From Labedella endophytica (lineage in GTDB: Bacteria > Actinomycetota > Actinomycetes > Actinomycetales > Microbacteriaceae): a stretch of DNA of 64,000 nt. The stretch is from NCBI RefSeq assembly GCF_003990045.1, contig NZ_RZGZ01000003.1:124001-188000 (forward strand). The letters run 5' to 3'. Positions 9,254 to 17,787 of the stretch are shown in pieces; within the stretch, counting starts at the first letter, position 1; every line of letters starts with the position of its first letter. The notes under the pieces are model-generated. The model made no database searches. It saw only the letters and a program-made list of their open reading frames with translations, and had not been told where the DNA came from. The position numbers and the translations under genes were made by a program.

Positions 9254-9771
9254 TCGCCGACCGCCCCGTCGAGGAGTTCGCGGAGGATGTCGATGTGGCC
9301 GCAGTGGCGGCCGGTCTCCTCGATCATGTGCACGAGGATCCAACGGAGGTGGAACCGGCCCTGCCGCCCGGAGCACCGGTCTTCGAGGCCGAACCGCGCC
9401 GCGACGGCGCGCGACTCGGCGCACGCCGCCTCGTAGTCGGCGATCACGTCGGCGAGAGCATCGGCATCGGAGACGCGGAACTCCCCGTCGCGATCCTCGT
9501 CCGACCAGCGGGAGGGCACGTCGGCCTCTCCCGCCATGACCTCGCGGAACCAGGACCGCTCGACGTCCGCGAGGTGCCGGATGAGGCCGGAGACCGTGGT
9601 GATGCTCGGGAGCACGGGCCGCGCCGCGTCCGCGTCGGACAACCCCGTCGCCTTGAAGACGACGCTCGCGCGGAGGTAGTCGAGGAAGCCCTCGATCGTC
9701 TCGCGCTCCCCGCCGTGTTCGGGCGGCTCCGGTCGTGTGTCCTCCGGCAGGGTCCCCGTCGAGCTCGTCAT
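9250..9771 (-). CDS. DinB family protein (DUF664)
   Basis: A 173-residue four-helix protein of the DinB/DUF664 superfamily, many of which are mycothiol- or other thiol-dependent enzymes or of unknown function. Typical blocks are ETIEGFLDYLRASVVFKA, SGLIRHLADVERSWF and the C-terminal HMIEETGRHCGHIDILRE, which supply the histidines of the putative metal triad. In mycothiol-producing actinobacteria, such paralogues are often thiol transferases, but the substrate here is unknown. The ATG at 9771 gives a normal length; its upstream region has no strong ribosome site. It overlaps nagA by 4 bases, suggesting co-transcription without an obvious shared pathway. Confidence 0.85.
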   Translation of the reverse strand: MTSSTGTLPEDTRPEPPEHGGERETIEGFLDYLRASVVFKATGLSDADAARPVLPSITTVSGLIRHLADVERSWFREVMAGEADVPSRWSDEDRDGEFRVSDADALADVIADYEAACAESRAVAARFGLEDRCSGRQGRFHLRWILVHMIEETGRHCGHIDILRELLDGAVGE

Positions 9772-9858
9772 GCCCACACGGTACCGCGAGCCGCCGACGT
9801 CGCTCGACCGTGCGCGCGGAGGGTCAGCGGTGTCGGGGGCGTCCGACAGACTGGTCGC

Positions 9859-10515
9859 ATGGCTCGTCGCACCTCCTCGTCCCCCCGTCTCACGCCCGTC
9901 CGGCTCCCTCCTCTCGAGGACGGCGACCGGGCGGAACTGGTGGAGGAGTCCTCTCACGACGCGCGTCGCTACGGAGACCTCGACGTCTCGGGCCTCGACC
10001 TCACGGACATGCGGTTCGGGGAGTGCGCGTTCGACGGGGTGCGCTCGGACGCCCTCCGGCTCCGCGGGTCCCGAATCACCGACAGTACGATCGAGCGGCT
10101 CGAGGCGCCCGTCCTCGACGCGCCGTCGTCCTTCTGGCGCGACGTGGAGATCGTCTCCTCCCGTTCCGGGTCCACCGATCTCTACGACGCGGAGTTGCGG
10201 TCCGTGTCGATCGGGCAGTCCAAATTCGGGTACCTCAATCTCCGTGGGGCGAAGGTGTCCGACGTGGTCGTGAGGGACACCGTGCTGGAGGAGCTCGACC
10301 TCGGAGGCGCCGAGGTCACCCGCCTCGCCCTGCCCGGCTGCCGTATCGGGGTGCTCGACGTGTCACGCGCGCGGCTCGTGGACGTCGATCTCCGCGGCGC
10401 CGAGTTCTCGACCATCACCGGCGTCGAGTCCCTGAAGGGCGCCATCGTCTCGGAGGACCAGCTCGCCGAGTTCGCACCGCTCTTCGCCGCGGCCCTCGGC
10501 GTGCGTGTGGAGTGA
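9859..10515 (+). CDS. Pentapeptide-repeat protein
   Basis: A 218-residue protein whose middle and C-terminal parts show the A(D/N)LXX-type periodicity of a right-handed quadrilateral beta-helix: LDVSGLDLTDMRFGECAFDG, then LYDAELRSVSIGQSKFGYLN, LRGAKVSDVVVRDTVLEELD and VDLRGAEFSTIT. It is close to cytosolic pentapeptide-repeat proteins common in Microbacteriaceae; some relatives (Qnr, MfpA) mimic DNA and shield gyrase, but nothing here proves that role. A GC-rich inverted repeat just after the stop (around 10518-10536, GGCCC-GGGCC) could end transcription. It sits alone, divergent from the dinB-like gene. Confidence 0.85.
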   Translation: MARRTSSSPRLTPVRLPPLEDGDRAELVEESSHDARRYGDLDVSGLDLTDMRFGECAFDGVRSDALRLRGSRITDSTIERLEAPVLDAPSSFWRDVEIVSSRSGSTDLYDAELRSVSIGQSKFGYLNLRGAKVSDVVVRDTVLEELDLGGAEVTRLALPGCRIGVLDVSRARLVDVDLRGAEFSTITGVESLKGAIVSEDQLAEFAPLFAAALGVRVE

Positions 10516-10554
10516 TCCGGCCCCGAGACCGGGCCGTTCATCCTGTTATGCTGA

Positions 10555-10655
10555 TCCCGTCGCAACTGGCGTTTGGCTGATGCCTCGCATCTGCCGGAGA
10601 TGGTCACCATCGGGGAGCGACTGACACGGATTCGGCCGTACGCCTGGGCCGATAC
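10555..10655 (+). promoter_or_regulatory. ZTP riboswitch (pfl motif) upstream of glyA
   Basis: The leader of glyA carries the conserved features of the ZTP/ZMP-sensing pfl RNA: CAACTGGCG next to helix P1 (GTCGC 10559-10563 with GCGAC 10617-10621), an internal GATGG-TCA-CCATC hairpin followed by CGGGGAGCGA, and the downstream CGGCC-GTACGCCTG-GGCCG stem-loop whose loop contains the conserved CGCCUGGGC element. Such riboswitches turn on folate/one-carbon genes when ZMP/ZTP builds up from 10-formyl-THF shortage. That fits the glyA-folD genes downstream. A TATGCT box at 10547-10552 may be the -10. Recognition is by eye. Confidence 0.85.
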
Positions 10656-10699
10656 GGAGCACCCTCACGTCCGCCGCTGTCAGAAGGAGTCAGCCTCAC

Positions 10700-11989
10700 A
10701 TGACCGACATTTCCGAATCCCAGAAGATGTTCAACGCCCCGCTCAGCGAGGTCGACCCCGAGATCGCCGCGGTCCTCGAGCAGGAGCTCGGCCGCCAGCG
10801 CGGCTACCTCGAGATGATCGCGAGCGAGAACTTCGTCCCCGTCTCGATCCTGCAGTCGCAGGGCTCCGTGCTCACCAACAAGTACGCAGAGGGCTACCCC
10901 GGACGCCGGTACTACGGTGGCTGCGAGTACGTCGACATCGCCGAGTCCCTCGCCATCGAGCGCGCCAAGAGCCTGTTCGGCGCCGCCTACGCCAACGTCC
11001 AGCCGCACTCCGGCGCGAGCGCCAACGCGGCCGTGCTCTCCGCGATCGCACAGCCGGGCGACACGATCCTCGGCCTCGAGCTGTCCCACGGCGGACACCT
11101 CACGCACGGAATGCGACTGAACTTCTCCGGCAAGCTCTACAACGCGGTCGCCTACGGCGTCGACCCCGAGTCGATGCTCGTCGACATGGAGGACGTGCGC
11201 GCGAAGGCCCGCGAGCACAAGCCCCGCGTCATCATCGCCGGCTGGTCGGCCTACCCTCGCCAGCTCGACTTCGCGCTCTTCCGCGAGATCGCCGACGAGG
11301 TCGGCGCGACGCTCTGGGTCGACATGGCGCACTTCGCCGGTCTCGTGGCCGCCGGACTCCACCCGTCGCCCGTCCCGCACGCGCACGTCGTGTCGTCGAC
11401 GGTGCACAAGACGATCGGTGGACCGCGCTCCGGCTTCATCCTCACGAACGAGCAGGACCTCGCGAAGAAGCTCAACTCGAACGTCTTCCCCGGTCAGCAG
11501 GGCGGACCGCTCATGCACGTGATCGCCGCAAAGGCGACCGCGTTCATGCTGGCTGCCTCCGACGACTTCAAGGACCGCCAGGCCCGGACGATCCGCGGCG
11601 CGCAGATCCTCGCGGAGCGTCTCACGGCCGACGACTCGAAGGCCACGGGCCTCGACGTGCTCACGGGCGGCACGGACGTCCACATGGTGCTCGCCGACCT
11701 GCGCAACTCGAAGCTCGACGGCAAGCAGGCCGAGGACGTGCTCCACGACGTGCGCATCACCGTGAACCGCAACTCGGTGCCGTTCGACCCGCGCCCGCCC
11801 ATGGTCACGTCGGGACTGCGTATCGGCACGCCCGCCCTCGCCACACGCGGCTTCGGCGAGACGGAGTTCACCGAGGTCGCCGACGTGATCGCTCTCGCGC
11901 TGCGCCCCGGCGCGGACGTGGAGGCCCTCCGCGGCCGCGTCTCGGCACTCGCCGACGCCTTCCCCCTCTACCCCGGTCTCGAGCAGTAG
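10700..11989 (+). CDS. glyA: Serine hydroxymethyltransferase
   Basis: PLP enzyme converting serine and tetrahydrofolate to glycine and 5,10-methylene-THF, the main entry of one-carbon units. It has 429 residues, the usual length. The family blocks are [40 protein letters not shown], the PLP site [14 protein letters not shown] (Lys about 237) and [15 protein letters not shown]. The ribosome site AAGGAG lies 10 bases before the ATG. The leader holds a ZTP riboswitch, and folD starts 8 bases after the stop, so the two are one operon for methylene/methenyl-THF supply. Confidence 0.98.
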   Translation: MTDISESQKMFNAPLSEVDPEIAAVLEQELGRQRGYLEMIASENFVPVSILQSQGSVLTNKYAEGYPGRRYYGGCEYVDIAESLAIERAKSLFGAAYANVQPHSGASANAAVLSAIAQPGDTILGLELSHGGHLTHGMRLNFSGKLYNAVAYGVDPESMLVDMEDVRAKAREHKPRVIIAGWSAYPRQLDFALFREIADEVGATLWVDMAHFAGLVAAGLHPSPVPHAHVVSSTVHKTIGGPRSGFILTNEQDLAKKLNSNVFPGQQGGPLMHVIAAKATAFMLAASDDFKDRQARTIRGAQILAERLTADDSKATGLDVLTGGTDVHMVLADLRNSKLDGKQAEDVLHDVRITVNRNSVPFDPRPPMVTSGLRIGTPALATRGFGETEFTEVADVIALALRPGADVEALRGRVSALADAFPLYPGLEQ

Positions 11990-11997
11990 GCGCGGGC

Positions 11998-12873
11998 ATG
12001 ACGGCACAGAAGCTCGACGGCCTCGCGGCCGCGGCCGCCATCAAGGCCGAGCTCCGTACGCGCGTCGACGTGCTGCGCGAGCGCGGGGTCGTCCCCGGTC
12101 TCGGCACGCTCCTCGTGGGTGACGACCCGGCGTCGCGTAGCTACGTCTCCGGCAAGCACCGCGACTGCGCCGAGGTGGGAGTGGAATCCATCCGCGTCGA
12201 CCTCCCGGCCACCGCTTCGCGGGAGGACGTGCTCGCCGCGGTCCGCGACCTCAACGCCGCCCCCGAGGTGACGGGCTACATCGTGCAGCTCCCGCTGCCC
12301 GGTGGGATCGATGAGAACGAGATCCTCGAGGCGATCGACCCGGACAAGGACGCCGACGGTCTCCACCCGACGAACCTCGGCCGTCTCGTGCTCGGGGTCG
12401 CGGGGGAGCTCACGTCTCCGCTCCCGTGCACACCCGCCGGCATCGTCGAGCTGCTCCGCCGCAACGACGTCGCCCTCGCGGGCACGCACGTGACCGTGAT
12501 CGGACGCGGGCTCACCGTGGGGCGTCCCCTCGGGCTGCTCCTCACGCGCAAGGGCATCGACGCGACCGTCACCCTCACGCACTCGCGCACGCCGGACATC
12601 GCCGCGGAGGTGCGACGCGCGGACATCGTCGTCGCCGCCGTCGGCGTGCCCCACCTCGTGAAGCCGGAGTGGATCAAACCCGGTGCCGCCGTCGTCGACG
12701 TGGGCGTGACGCGCGTGGGCACCACGGAGAGCGGCAAGGCGAAGCTCTCGGGCGACGTCGATCCCGCCGTGGCCGAGGTGGCCGGCTGGCTCTCGCCCAA
12801 CCCCGGTGGTGTCGGACCCATGACGCGGGCGCTCCTCGTCTCGAACGTCGTGCAGTCCGCCGAACGCGCCTGA
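11998..12873 (+). CDS. folD: Bifunctional methylene-THF dehydrogenase / methenyl-THF cyclohydrolase
   Basis: Interconverts 5,10-methylene-THF and 10-formyl-THF with NADP+. It has 291 residues. Signatures: the catalytic Lys/Tyr region [19 protein letters not shown], the loop [25 protein letters not shown], the Rossmann [18 protein letters not shown], and the C-terminal [13 protein letters not shown]. It follows glyA closely in the ZTP-riboswitch operon, so the pair converts serine C3 into formyl units for purine synthesis. Nothing unusual in the reading frame. Confidence 0.98.
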   Translation: MTAQKLDGLAAAAAIKAELRTRVDVLRERGVVPGLGTLLVGDDPASRSYVSGKHRDCAEVGVESIRVDLPATASREDVLAAVRDLNAAPEVTGYIVQLPLPGGIDENEILEAIDPDKDADGLHPTNLGRLVLGVAGELTSPLPCTPAGIVELLRRNDVALAGTHVTVIGRGLTVGRPLGLLLTRKGIDATVTLTHSRTPDIAAEVRRADIVVAAVGVPHLVKPEWIKPGAAVVDVGVTRVGTTESGKAKLSGDVDPAVAEVAGWLSPNPGGVGPMTRALLVSNVVQSAERA

Positions 12874-12883
12874 ACGAGAGACC

Positions 12884-13366
12884 GTGACCGAGAAGCGAAC
12901 GCACCCGGCGGTCGAGCGGGTCGAGGCCGCGCTCGCCGCCGCCGGTGTGTCGAGCGATGTCGTATGGTTCGACGACAGCGCGAAGACGGCGGCCGAGGCT
13001 GCCGCCGCCATCGGATGCGAGGTCGGGGCGATCGCGAACTCCCTCGTCTTCGCACTCGACGGCGAACCCGTGCTCGTCATGACGAGTGGGGCGCATCGGG
13101 TCGACACCGCCTTCCTCGGCCGCGTCCTCGGCGGACGGCTCGCCCGGGCGAGTGCCGACGTCGTGAGGGCGGCGACGGGTCAGGTCATCGGGGGAGTGGC
13201 CCCGGTCGGTCACCCGGCATCCGTCCGCACCTGGGTCGACACGGCACTCGCCGATCACCCCGTGATCTGGGCGGCCGCCGGGCACGCCCACACGGTGTTC
13301 CCCACGACGTTCGACGAGCTCGTGCGCATCACGGGAGGAATCCCCACCCCCGTCGTCGGGGACTGA
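12884..13366 (+). CDS. YbaK/EbsC-family aminoacyl-tRNA deacylase-like protein
   Basis: A 160-residue single-domain member of the YbaK/ProX family, trans-editing hydrolases that clear mischarged aminoacyl-tRNA (for example Cys- or Ala-tRNA-Pro). The fold is recognisable in TAAEAAAAIGCEVGAIANSLVF, ALDGEPVLVMTSGAHRVDT and GQVIGGVAPVGHP, where GG(V/F)xPxGH is the family motif. The usual Lys of the IVKTLVF strand is Asn in this protein (IANSLVF), as in several actinobacterial paralogues, so the exact substrate is open. It starts with GTG 10 bases after folD and may be read through from that operon. Confidence 0.85.
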   Translation: MTEKRTHPAVERVEAALAAAGVSSDVVWFDDSAKTAAEAAAAIGCEVGAIANSLVFALDGEPVLVMTSGAHRVDTAFLGRVLGGRLARASADVVRAATGQVIGGVAPVGHPASVRTWVDTALADHPVIWAAAGHAHTVFPTTFDELVRITGGIPTPVVGD

Positions 13367-13381
13367 CGCCGGTCGTCTCTC

Positions 13382-13409
13382 GTCGAGGGGCGATCGTCGA
13401 GGGGCGATC
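13382..13409. repeat. 14-bp tandem duplication at the end of the FadR-like gene
   Basis: The 14-mer GTCGAGGGGCGATC occurs twice back to back (13382-13395 and 13396-13409). The second copy covers the stop codon of the reconstructed FadR-type gene (TGA at 13410-13408 on the minus strand). It lies between two convergent genes and looks like a replication-slippage duplication. Confidence 0.7.
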
Positions 13410-14170
13410 AGATCGGGAGGGTGCGGTACGACTCCATCATCGTGGCGAGTCGCGCAGTCTCCTCGGCGGAGAGGTCATCGGCGTAGTAGCGGTAGATGTT
13501 CTCCGTCGAGATCGCGGCGGCCTCGTGGGCGCGCCCGTCGCGGATCGCCGCGACGAGCGCGCGCGTCGCGGGCGCTCGTGCGCACGCGAGCGCTCCGGTC
13601 CGTCTCGCTCGTGAGCCGGCGGTCGATCATCTCGGTCATGACGCCGCCCACGACGTTGCCACAGATCTCGAGCATCTGGTTGTGCGAAGCGCGCCGGATG
13701 GCCTGGTGGAAGCGGTTGACGCGCTCGCCGAAGCGTACGTCCGGCTGATCGGCCAGGTCGACGATGTCCTCACCGCGGCTCGCGATCTCGGCGAGCTCGT
13801 CGTCGGTGCGCTCTGTGGCGGCGAGGAGACTCGCCTGGCCCTCGAGGAGGAGGCGGAACTGCAGGAGTTCGACACGCGACACGGAATCGAGCTGAGCGAG
13901 CTTCGCCATCGACTTCTCGAGCACGCGGGGGGAGAAGGCGGTGATCACGGGACCCCGCGGATCGCCGGGCCGGGACTCGATGACGCCCGTGGCCTGGAGC
14001 ACCCGCATCGCCTCGCGAACGGTCGCGCGGCTGACCCCGAAATCGGTCATGAGCGCTCGTTCGCTCGGCAAGCGGTCGCCGGCTCCGTAGGTTCCGTCGG
14101 AGATCGCCTGCTCGATCTGGCCGACGATGATCTCGTACGCGTTGACCTTCTGCACGGGTGTGAAGCTCAT
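13408..14170 (-). pseudogene. FadR/GntR-family transcriptional regulator, frameshifted near the C-terminus
   Basis: A GntR-family repressor: winged helix at residues 5-70 (IEQAISDGTYGAGDRLPSER, FGVSRATVREAMRVLQATGV) and an all-helical FCD effector domain (FRLLLEGQASLLAA; RFHQAIRRASHNQMLEICGN). Start ATG 14170 has GAGGGAGAG upstream. In the frame as read, translation goes out of register after TSARDARA and stops early at 13475. A +1 shift restores a natural FCD end, ALVAAIRDGRAHEAAAISTE followed by NIYRYYADDLSAEET, down to a stop at 13408. The shift falls in a GCGCGCGCG run (13557-13565); adding two bases there would restore 254 residues. So it is a slipped allele or a sequencing error. It is divergent from the peptide transporter it probably regulates. 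Confidence 0.8.
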
Positions 14171-14248
14171 CGCTCTCCCTCTCGGTGCACTCGACGATGG
14201 ATGGGGAGGAGAATGCACGAGGCTTGCGTTACATGTTTGTTTCCCCGC

Positions 14249-14303
14249 TTGACGCTCTCTTTCGCCTCACCCTAGCGTGTCCGTTACTGGCCTGACCAGT
14301 AAC
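14249..14303 (+). promoter_or_regulatory. Promoter and palindromic GntR-type operator of the peptide transporter operon
   Basis: TTGACG (14249-14254) and TAGCGT (14273-14278), 18 bases apart, form a good sigma-A-type promoter. Five bases downstream lies a perfect inverted repeat, GTTACTGG-CCTGA-CCAGTAAC (14283-14303), whose core CTGG-N5-CCAG resembles FadR/GntR operators. Its place at the expected transcription start suggests repression by blocking the polymerase, by the neighbouring FadR-type regulator. Confidence 0.75.
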
Positions 14304-14361
14304 CCGGCCCCCGTTCCACGCCGGTCTCCTCGACTTCCTCCCCGACTCACGAAGGAGCTCC

Positions 14362-15885
14362 ATGAACGCCCGAACCTCCCGTCGCGCACTCGCGACGACA
14401 GCAGCCGCGGCGGCCGCCGTCCTCGCCCTGTCCGCCTGCTCGGCCGGAAGCTCATCCGGCGGCTCCGACACCCCGTCGGACGCGATCGTGATCGGTCTCA
14501 CGGGCGAACCCGTCAACCTCGACTTCACGACGACCTCCGGCGCCGCGATCCCGCAGGTCGTCATGAACAACGTGTACGAGGGTCTCGTGACCATCGACCA
14601 GGAGGGTGAGCTCCAGCCGCAGCTCGCCGAGAGCTGGGAGGTGAGCGAGGACGGCACCGTCTACGACTTCGCCCTCCACGACGAGGTCACCTTCTCCGAC
14701 GGCGAGGACTTCACCGCCGCCGACGCCGTGTTCAGCATCGAGCGCGTCCAGAGCGACGCGTGGTTGAACGGCACGAAGTCGAAGATGGACGTCGTCGCAT
14801 CGGCGGAGGCGGTCTCCGATACCGAACTCCGCGTCACCCTCTCCCGCCCGAGCAACGCGTGGCTGTTCGACATGGGAACGTACGTGGGCGCGATGTTCTC
14901 CGAGACCGGGGTCGACGACCTCGCCACGACGCCGATCGGCACCGGACCGTACACGGTCGAGAGCTTCGTGAGCGGCGACCGCATCACGCTCGCCGGTCGC
15001 GACGACTACTGGGGCGAAGAGCCCGACATCACCGACGTGACGCTGCGCTACTTCGCCGACGCCGTCGCGAGCACCAACGCGCTCCGCTCCGGAGACATCG
15101 ACATGGTCTACAACATGCAGGCCCCGGACCTCATGGGTCAGTTCGAGTCCGACGACGCCTTCCAGGTGATCGAAGGGACCTCGAACGGCGAGATCCTGCT
15201 GTCGATGAACAACAGGGTCGCGCCGTTCGACGACGTGCGCGTCCGCCAGGCGGTCATGTACGCGATCGACCGTCAGGCCGTCATCGACGCCGCCTGGGCC
15301 GGCTACGGCACCGAGATCGGCGCCATGGTGCCCCCGACGGACCCCTACTACGAGGACCTCACCGACATGTACCCCTACGACCCCGAGAAGGCGCGCGAGC
15401 TGCTCGCCGAGGCCGGGGCGGAGGACCTCTCCATCACGTTCGACGTGCCCACACGCCCCTACGCGACGGCCGTCTCCGAGATCGTCGTCTCGCAGCTCGC
15501 CGAGGTGGGGATCGATGCCTCGATCCAGTCGTCCGAGTTCCCCGCCGTCTGGCTCGACAAGGTCTTCACGCAGGCCGACTACCAGATGTCCGTCATCCTC
15601 GCGGTGGAAGCCCGCGACGTGCTCGCGACGTTCAACAACCCCGACTACTACATCGGCTACGACAACTCGAAGATCGCCGACCAGGTGATCGCGGCCGACT
15701 CCGGCACGCCGGAGGAGTACGTGAGCGGGATGCAGGAGGTCGTGCGCACGATCTCCGAGGACGCGGCGTCCGACGTGCTCTTCCTCTTCCCGAACCTCGT
15801 GGTCGCGGACGCCGACCTCGACGGGATCGCCGCCAACGCGGTGACGGAGTCGCTCATCCTGTCCGGCCTCACCTGGTCGGACTGA
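14362..15885 (+). CDS. ABC transporter substrate-binding lipoprotein, family 5 (peptide/opine type)
   Basis: Extracellular solute receptor of an oligopeptide/dipeptide/nickel-class importer. 507 residues, with a signal peptide ending in the lipobox LSACS and a Ser/Gly-rich linker. The SBP_bac_5 fold is visible in VNNVYEGLVTID-type (here MNNVYEGLVTIDQEGELQP), LAESWEVSEDGTVYDFALHD, VTFSDGEDFTAADAVFSIER, TPIGTGPYTVESF and DVRVRQAVMYAIDRQAV. It is the first gene of an operon with two permeases, a double ATPase and an amidase. The amidase suggests that the imported ligand contains an amide bond, for example small peptides or amides; the ligand itself cannot be read from sequence. Confidence 0.93.
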   Translation: MNARTSRRALATTAAAAAAVLALSACSAGSSSGGSDTPSDAIVIGLTGEPVNLDFTTTSGAAIPQVVMNNVYEGLVTIDQEGELQPQLAESWEVSEDGTVYDFALHDEVTFSDGEDFTAADAVFSIERVQSDAWLNGTKSKMDVVASAEAVSDTELRVTLSRPSNAWLFDMGTYVGAMFSETGVDDLATTPIGTGPYTVESFVSGDRITLAGRDDYWGEEPDITDVTLRYFADAVASTNALRSGDIDMVYNMQAPDLMGQFESDDAFQVIEGTSNGEILLSMNNRVAPFDDVRVRQAVMYAIDRQAVIDAAWAGYGTEIGAMVPPTDPYYEDLTDMYPYDPEKARELLAEAGAEDLSITFDVPTRPYATAVSEIVVSQLAEVGIDASIQSSEFPAVWLDKVFTQADYQMSVILAVEARDVLATFNNPDYYIGYDNSKIADQVIAADSGTPEEYVSGMQEVVRTISEDAASDVLFLFPNLVVADADLDGIAANAVTESLILSGLTWSD

Positions 15886-15943
15886 CCGACGGCGGGCCGT
15901 CCGTCGGCGACCCGCACCGACCCTGAGAGAGAAGGAGAGCGAG

Positions 15944-16891
15944 ATGGCACGACGACTGCTCAGCAGCCTCGGACAGTTCCTCGCCACACTGCTCGTCGCC
16001 ACGGCGCTCATCTTCGTGATGCTGCGCGTGATGCCCGGTGACCCGGCCGTCGTGGCGCTCGGCATCAACGCCACGCCGGAGGCGCTCGCCCAGTGGCGGG
16101 CGGAGTACGGGACGGACCAGTCGCTCGCCCTGCAGTACCTGCAGTGGATGGGTGGCCTCGTCCGGGGTGACTTCGGGACGTCGTACGTCACGTCGCAGGA
16201 TCTGTCGCCGCTCATCGTGGACCGGGTCCAGGTGACCCTGATCCTCGTGGGCCTCTCGATGCTCCTCGCGCTCCTCGTGGCCGTGCCCCTCGGGATGCTG
16301 GCGGCGATCCGCCACCAGCATCCCTCCGGGGTCGTACTGTCGGGCATCTCGCAGGTCGGCGTCGCCGTGCCGAACTTCCTCGTGGGCGTCCTGCTCGTGG
16401 CGGTGTTCGCCGTGCACCTCGGGTGGTTCCCGTCCGGGGGATGGGTCGCTCCGGCCGACGATCCCGTCGAGTTCGCCCGCCGGCTCGTGCTTCCCGTCAT
16501 CGCTCTAGGATCCGTGCAGGCCGCGATCATCACGCGCTACGTGCGTTCGGCGGTGCTCGAGATCATGCGGGAGGACTTCCTGCGCACGGCTCGGGCCAAG
16601 GGGCTCACGAAGGGGGCGGCCCTCGTCCGCCACGGTCTGCGGAACGCGGGAGTACCCGTCGTGACCATCGTCGGCGTGCAACTCGCGGCGATGCTCATCG
16701 GCTCGGTCGTCATCGAGCGCGTCTTCGTGATCCCCGGCCTCGGGAGCCTCCTCGTCGATTCCGTCGGCAACCGGGACCTCCTCGCGGTTCAGGCGATCGT
16801 CGCGGTGCTCGTGCTCCTCGTGATCCTCATCAACTTCCTCGTCGATCTCGCCTACACGGTGCTCGACCCCCGACTGAGAAAGGCGGCGTGA
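15944..16891 (+). CDS. ABC transporter permease, DppB type
   Basis: Inner-membrane permease of the peptide importer, 315 residues with six helices. The N-terminal helix and [19 protein letters not shown] block, the FGTSYVT motif and the cytoplasmic coupling-helix signature with EAA-like [20 protein letters not shown] are typical of DppB/OppB. The ribosome site GAGAGAAGGAG is strong. It follows the binding protein by 58 bases and abuts the DppC-type permease. Confidence 0.95.
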   Translation: MARRLLSSLGQFLATLLVATALIFVMLRVMPGDPAVVALGINATPEALAQWRAEYGTDQSLALQYLQWMGGLVRGDFGTSYVTSQDLSPLIVDRVQVTLILVGLSMLLALLVAVPLGMLAAIRHQHPSGVVLSGISQVGVAVPNFLVGVLLVAVFAVHLGWFPSGGWVAPADDPVEFARRLVLPVIALGSVQAAIITRYVRSAVLEIMREDFLRTARAKGLTKGAALVRHGLRNAGVPVVTIVGVQLAAMLIGSVVIERVFVIPGLGSLLVDSVGNRDLLAVQAIVAVLVLLVILINFLVDLAYTVLDPRLRKAA

Positions 16892-16893
16892 CG

Positions 16894-17787
16894 ATGACCA
16901 CGCACCTCGACGCGCCCGATGCAACAGGCGTCCCGGTCCCACCGCCCACGACGACCGCCCGCCGGAAGCGGGCCCGGCCCGGGATCCAGCTCATCATCGG
17001 CGCCTCCCTCATCGGGCTCGTCGCGATCGTCGCCCTCGTGTCACTCGTGTGGACGCCCTACGACCCCGAGACGACGGTCGCCGCCGATCGGCTGCAGTTC
17101 CCGAGTGCGGCGCACTGGTTCGGCACCGACCGCTTCGGCCGCGACGTGCTCTCGGCGGTCATGGCCGGATCCCAGATCACGCTGCTCGTCGGCTTCATCG
17201 CCGTCGGCATCGCCGTGGTCGTCGGTGTCCCGCTCGGGATCCTCGCGGGGATGCGGCAGGGCCGGCTCGGCGACCTCATCATGCGGGGAAACGACATCCT
17301 CCTCGCCTTCCCCGGGCTCCTCCTCGCGATCGTGTTCGGGGCCGTCTTCGGCGCCGGCACCGTCACCGCGATGGTCGCGCTCGGCATCGGATCGATCCCG
17401 GCCTTCGCCCGCGTCGCGCGCAGCGGCACCCTGCAGGTGATGAAGACGGACTACGTCTTCGCGGCCCGCGCAGCCAACCGCTCCGAGTTCCGGATCGCGC
17501 TCCGCCATGTCCTGCCGAACATCAGCGGCATGATCGTCGTGCAGTGCTCCGTGAACTTCGGCATCGCGGTGCTCGCCGAAGCGGGGCTGTCCTTCCTCGG
17601 GCTCGGCACCATGCCCCCGACCCCGTCGTGGGGCCGGATGCTGCAGGAATCGCAGCAGTTCCTCGGCTCCTACGACTACCTGGCGATCGCCCCCGGTCTC
17701 GCGATCGCGGTCGCCGTCCTCGGTTTCAACCTGCTCGGAGACGGTCTCCGCGACCGCTTCGACCCCAAGATGAGGAGCAACCGATGA
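16894..17787 (+). CDS. ABC transporter permease, DppC type
   Basis: Second permease of the peptide importer, 297 residues, with the N-terminal extension usual for Dpp[21 protein letters not shown] and the coupling motif [20 protein letters not shown] are diagnostic, as is [20 protein letters not shown]. The ATG at 16894 is preceded by AAAGG; a GTG two codons upstream (16888) overlaps the preceding stop and is an alternative. The stop overlaps the ATPase start by 4 bases. Confidence 0.95.
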   Translation: MTTHLDAPDATGVPVPPPTTTARRKRARPGIQLIIGASLIGLVAIVALVSLVWTPYDPETTVAADRLQFPSAAHWFGTDRFGRDVLSAVMAGSQITLLVGFIAVGIAVVVGVPLGILAGMRQGRLGDLIMRGNDILLAFPGLLLAIVFGAVFGAGTVTAMVALGIGSIPAFARVARSGTLQVMKTDYVFAARAANRSEFRIALRHVLPNISGMIVVQCSVNFGIAVLAEAGLSFLGLGTMPPTPSWGRMLQESQQFLGSYDYLAIAPGLAIAVAVLGFNLLGDGLRDRFDPKMRSNR

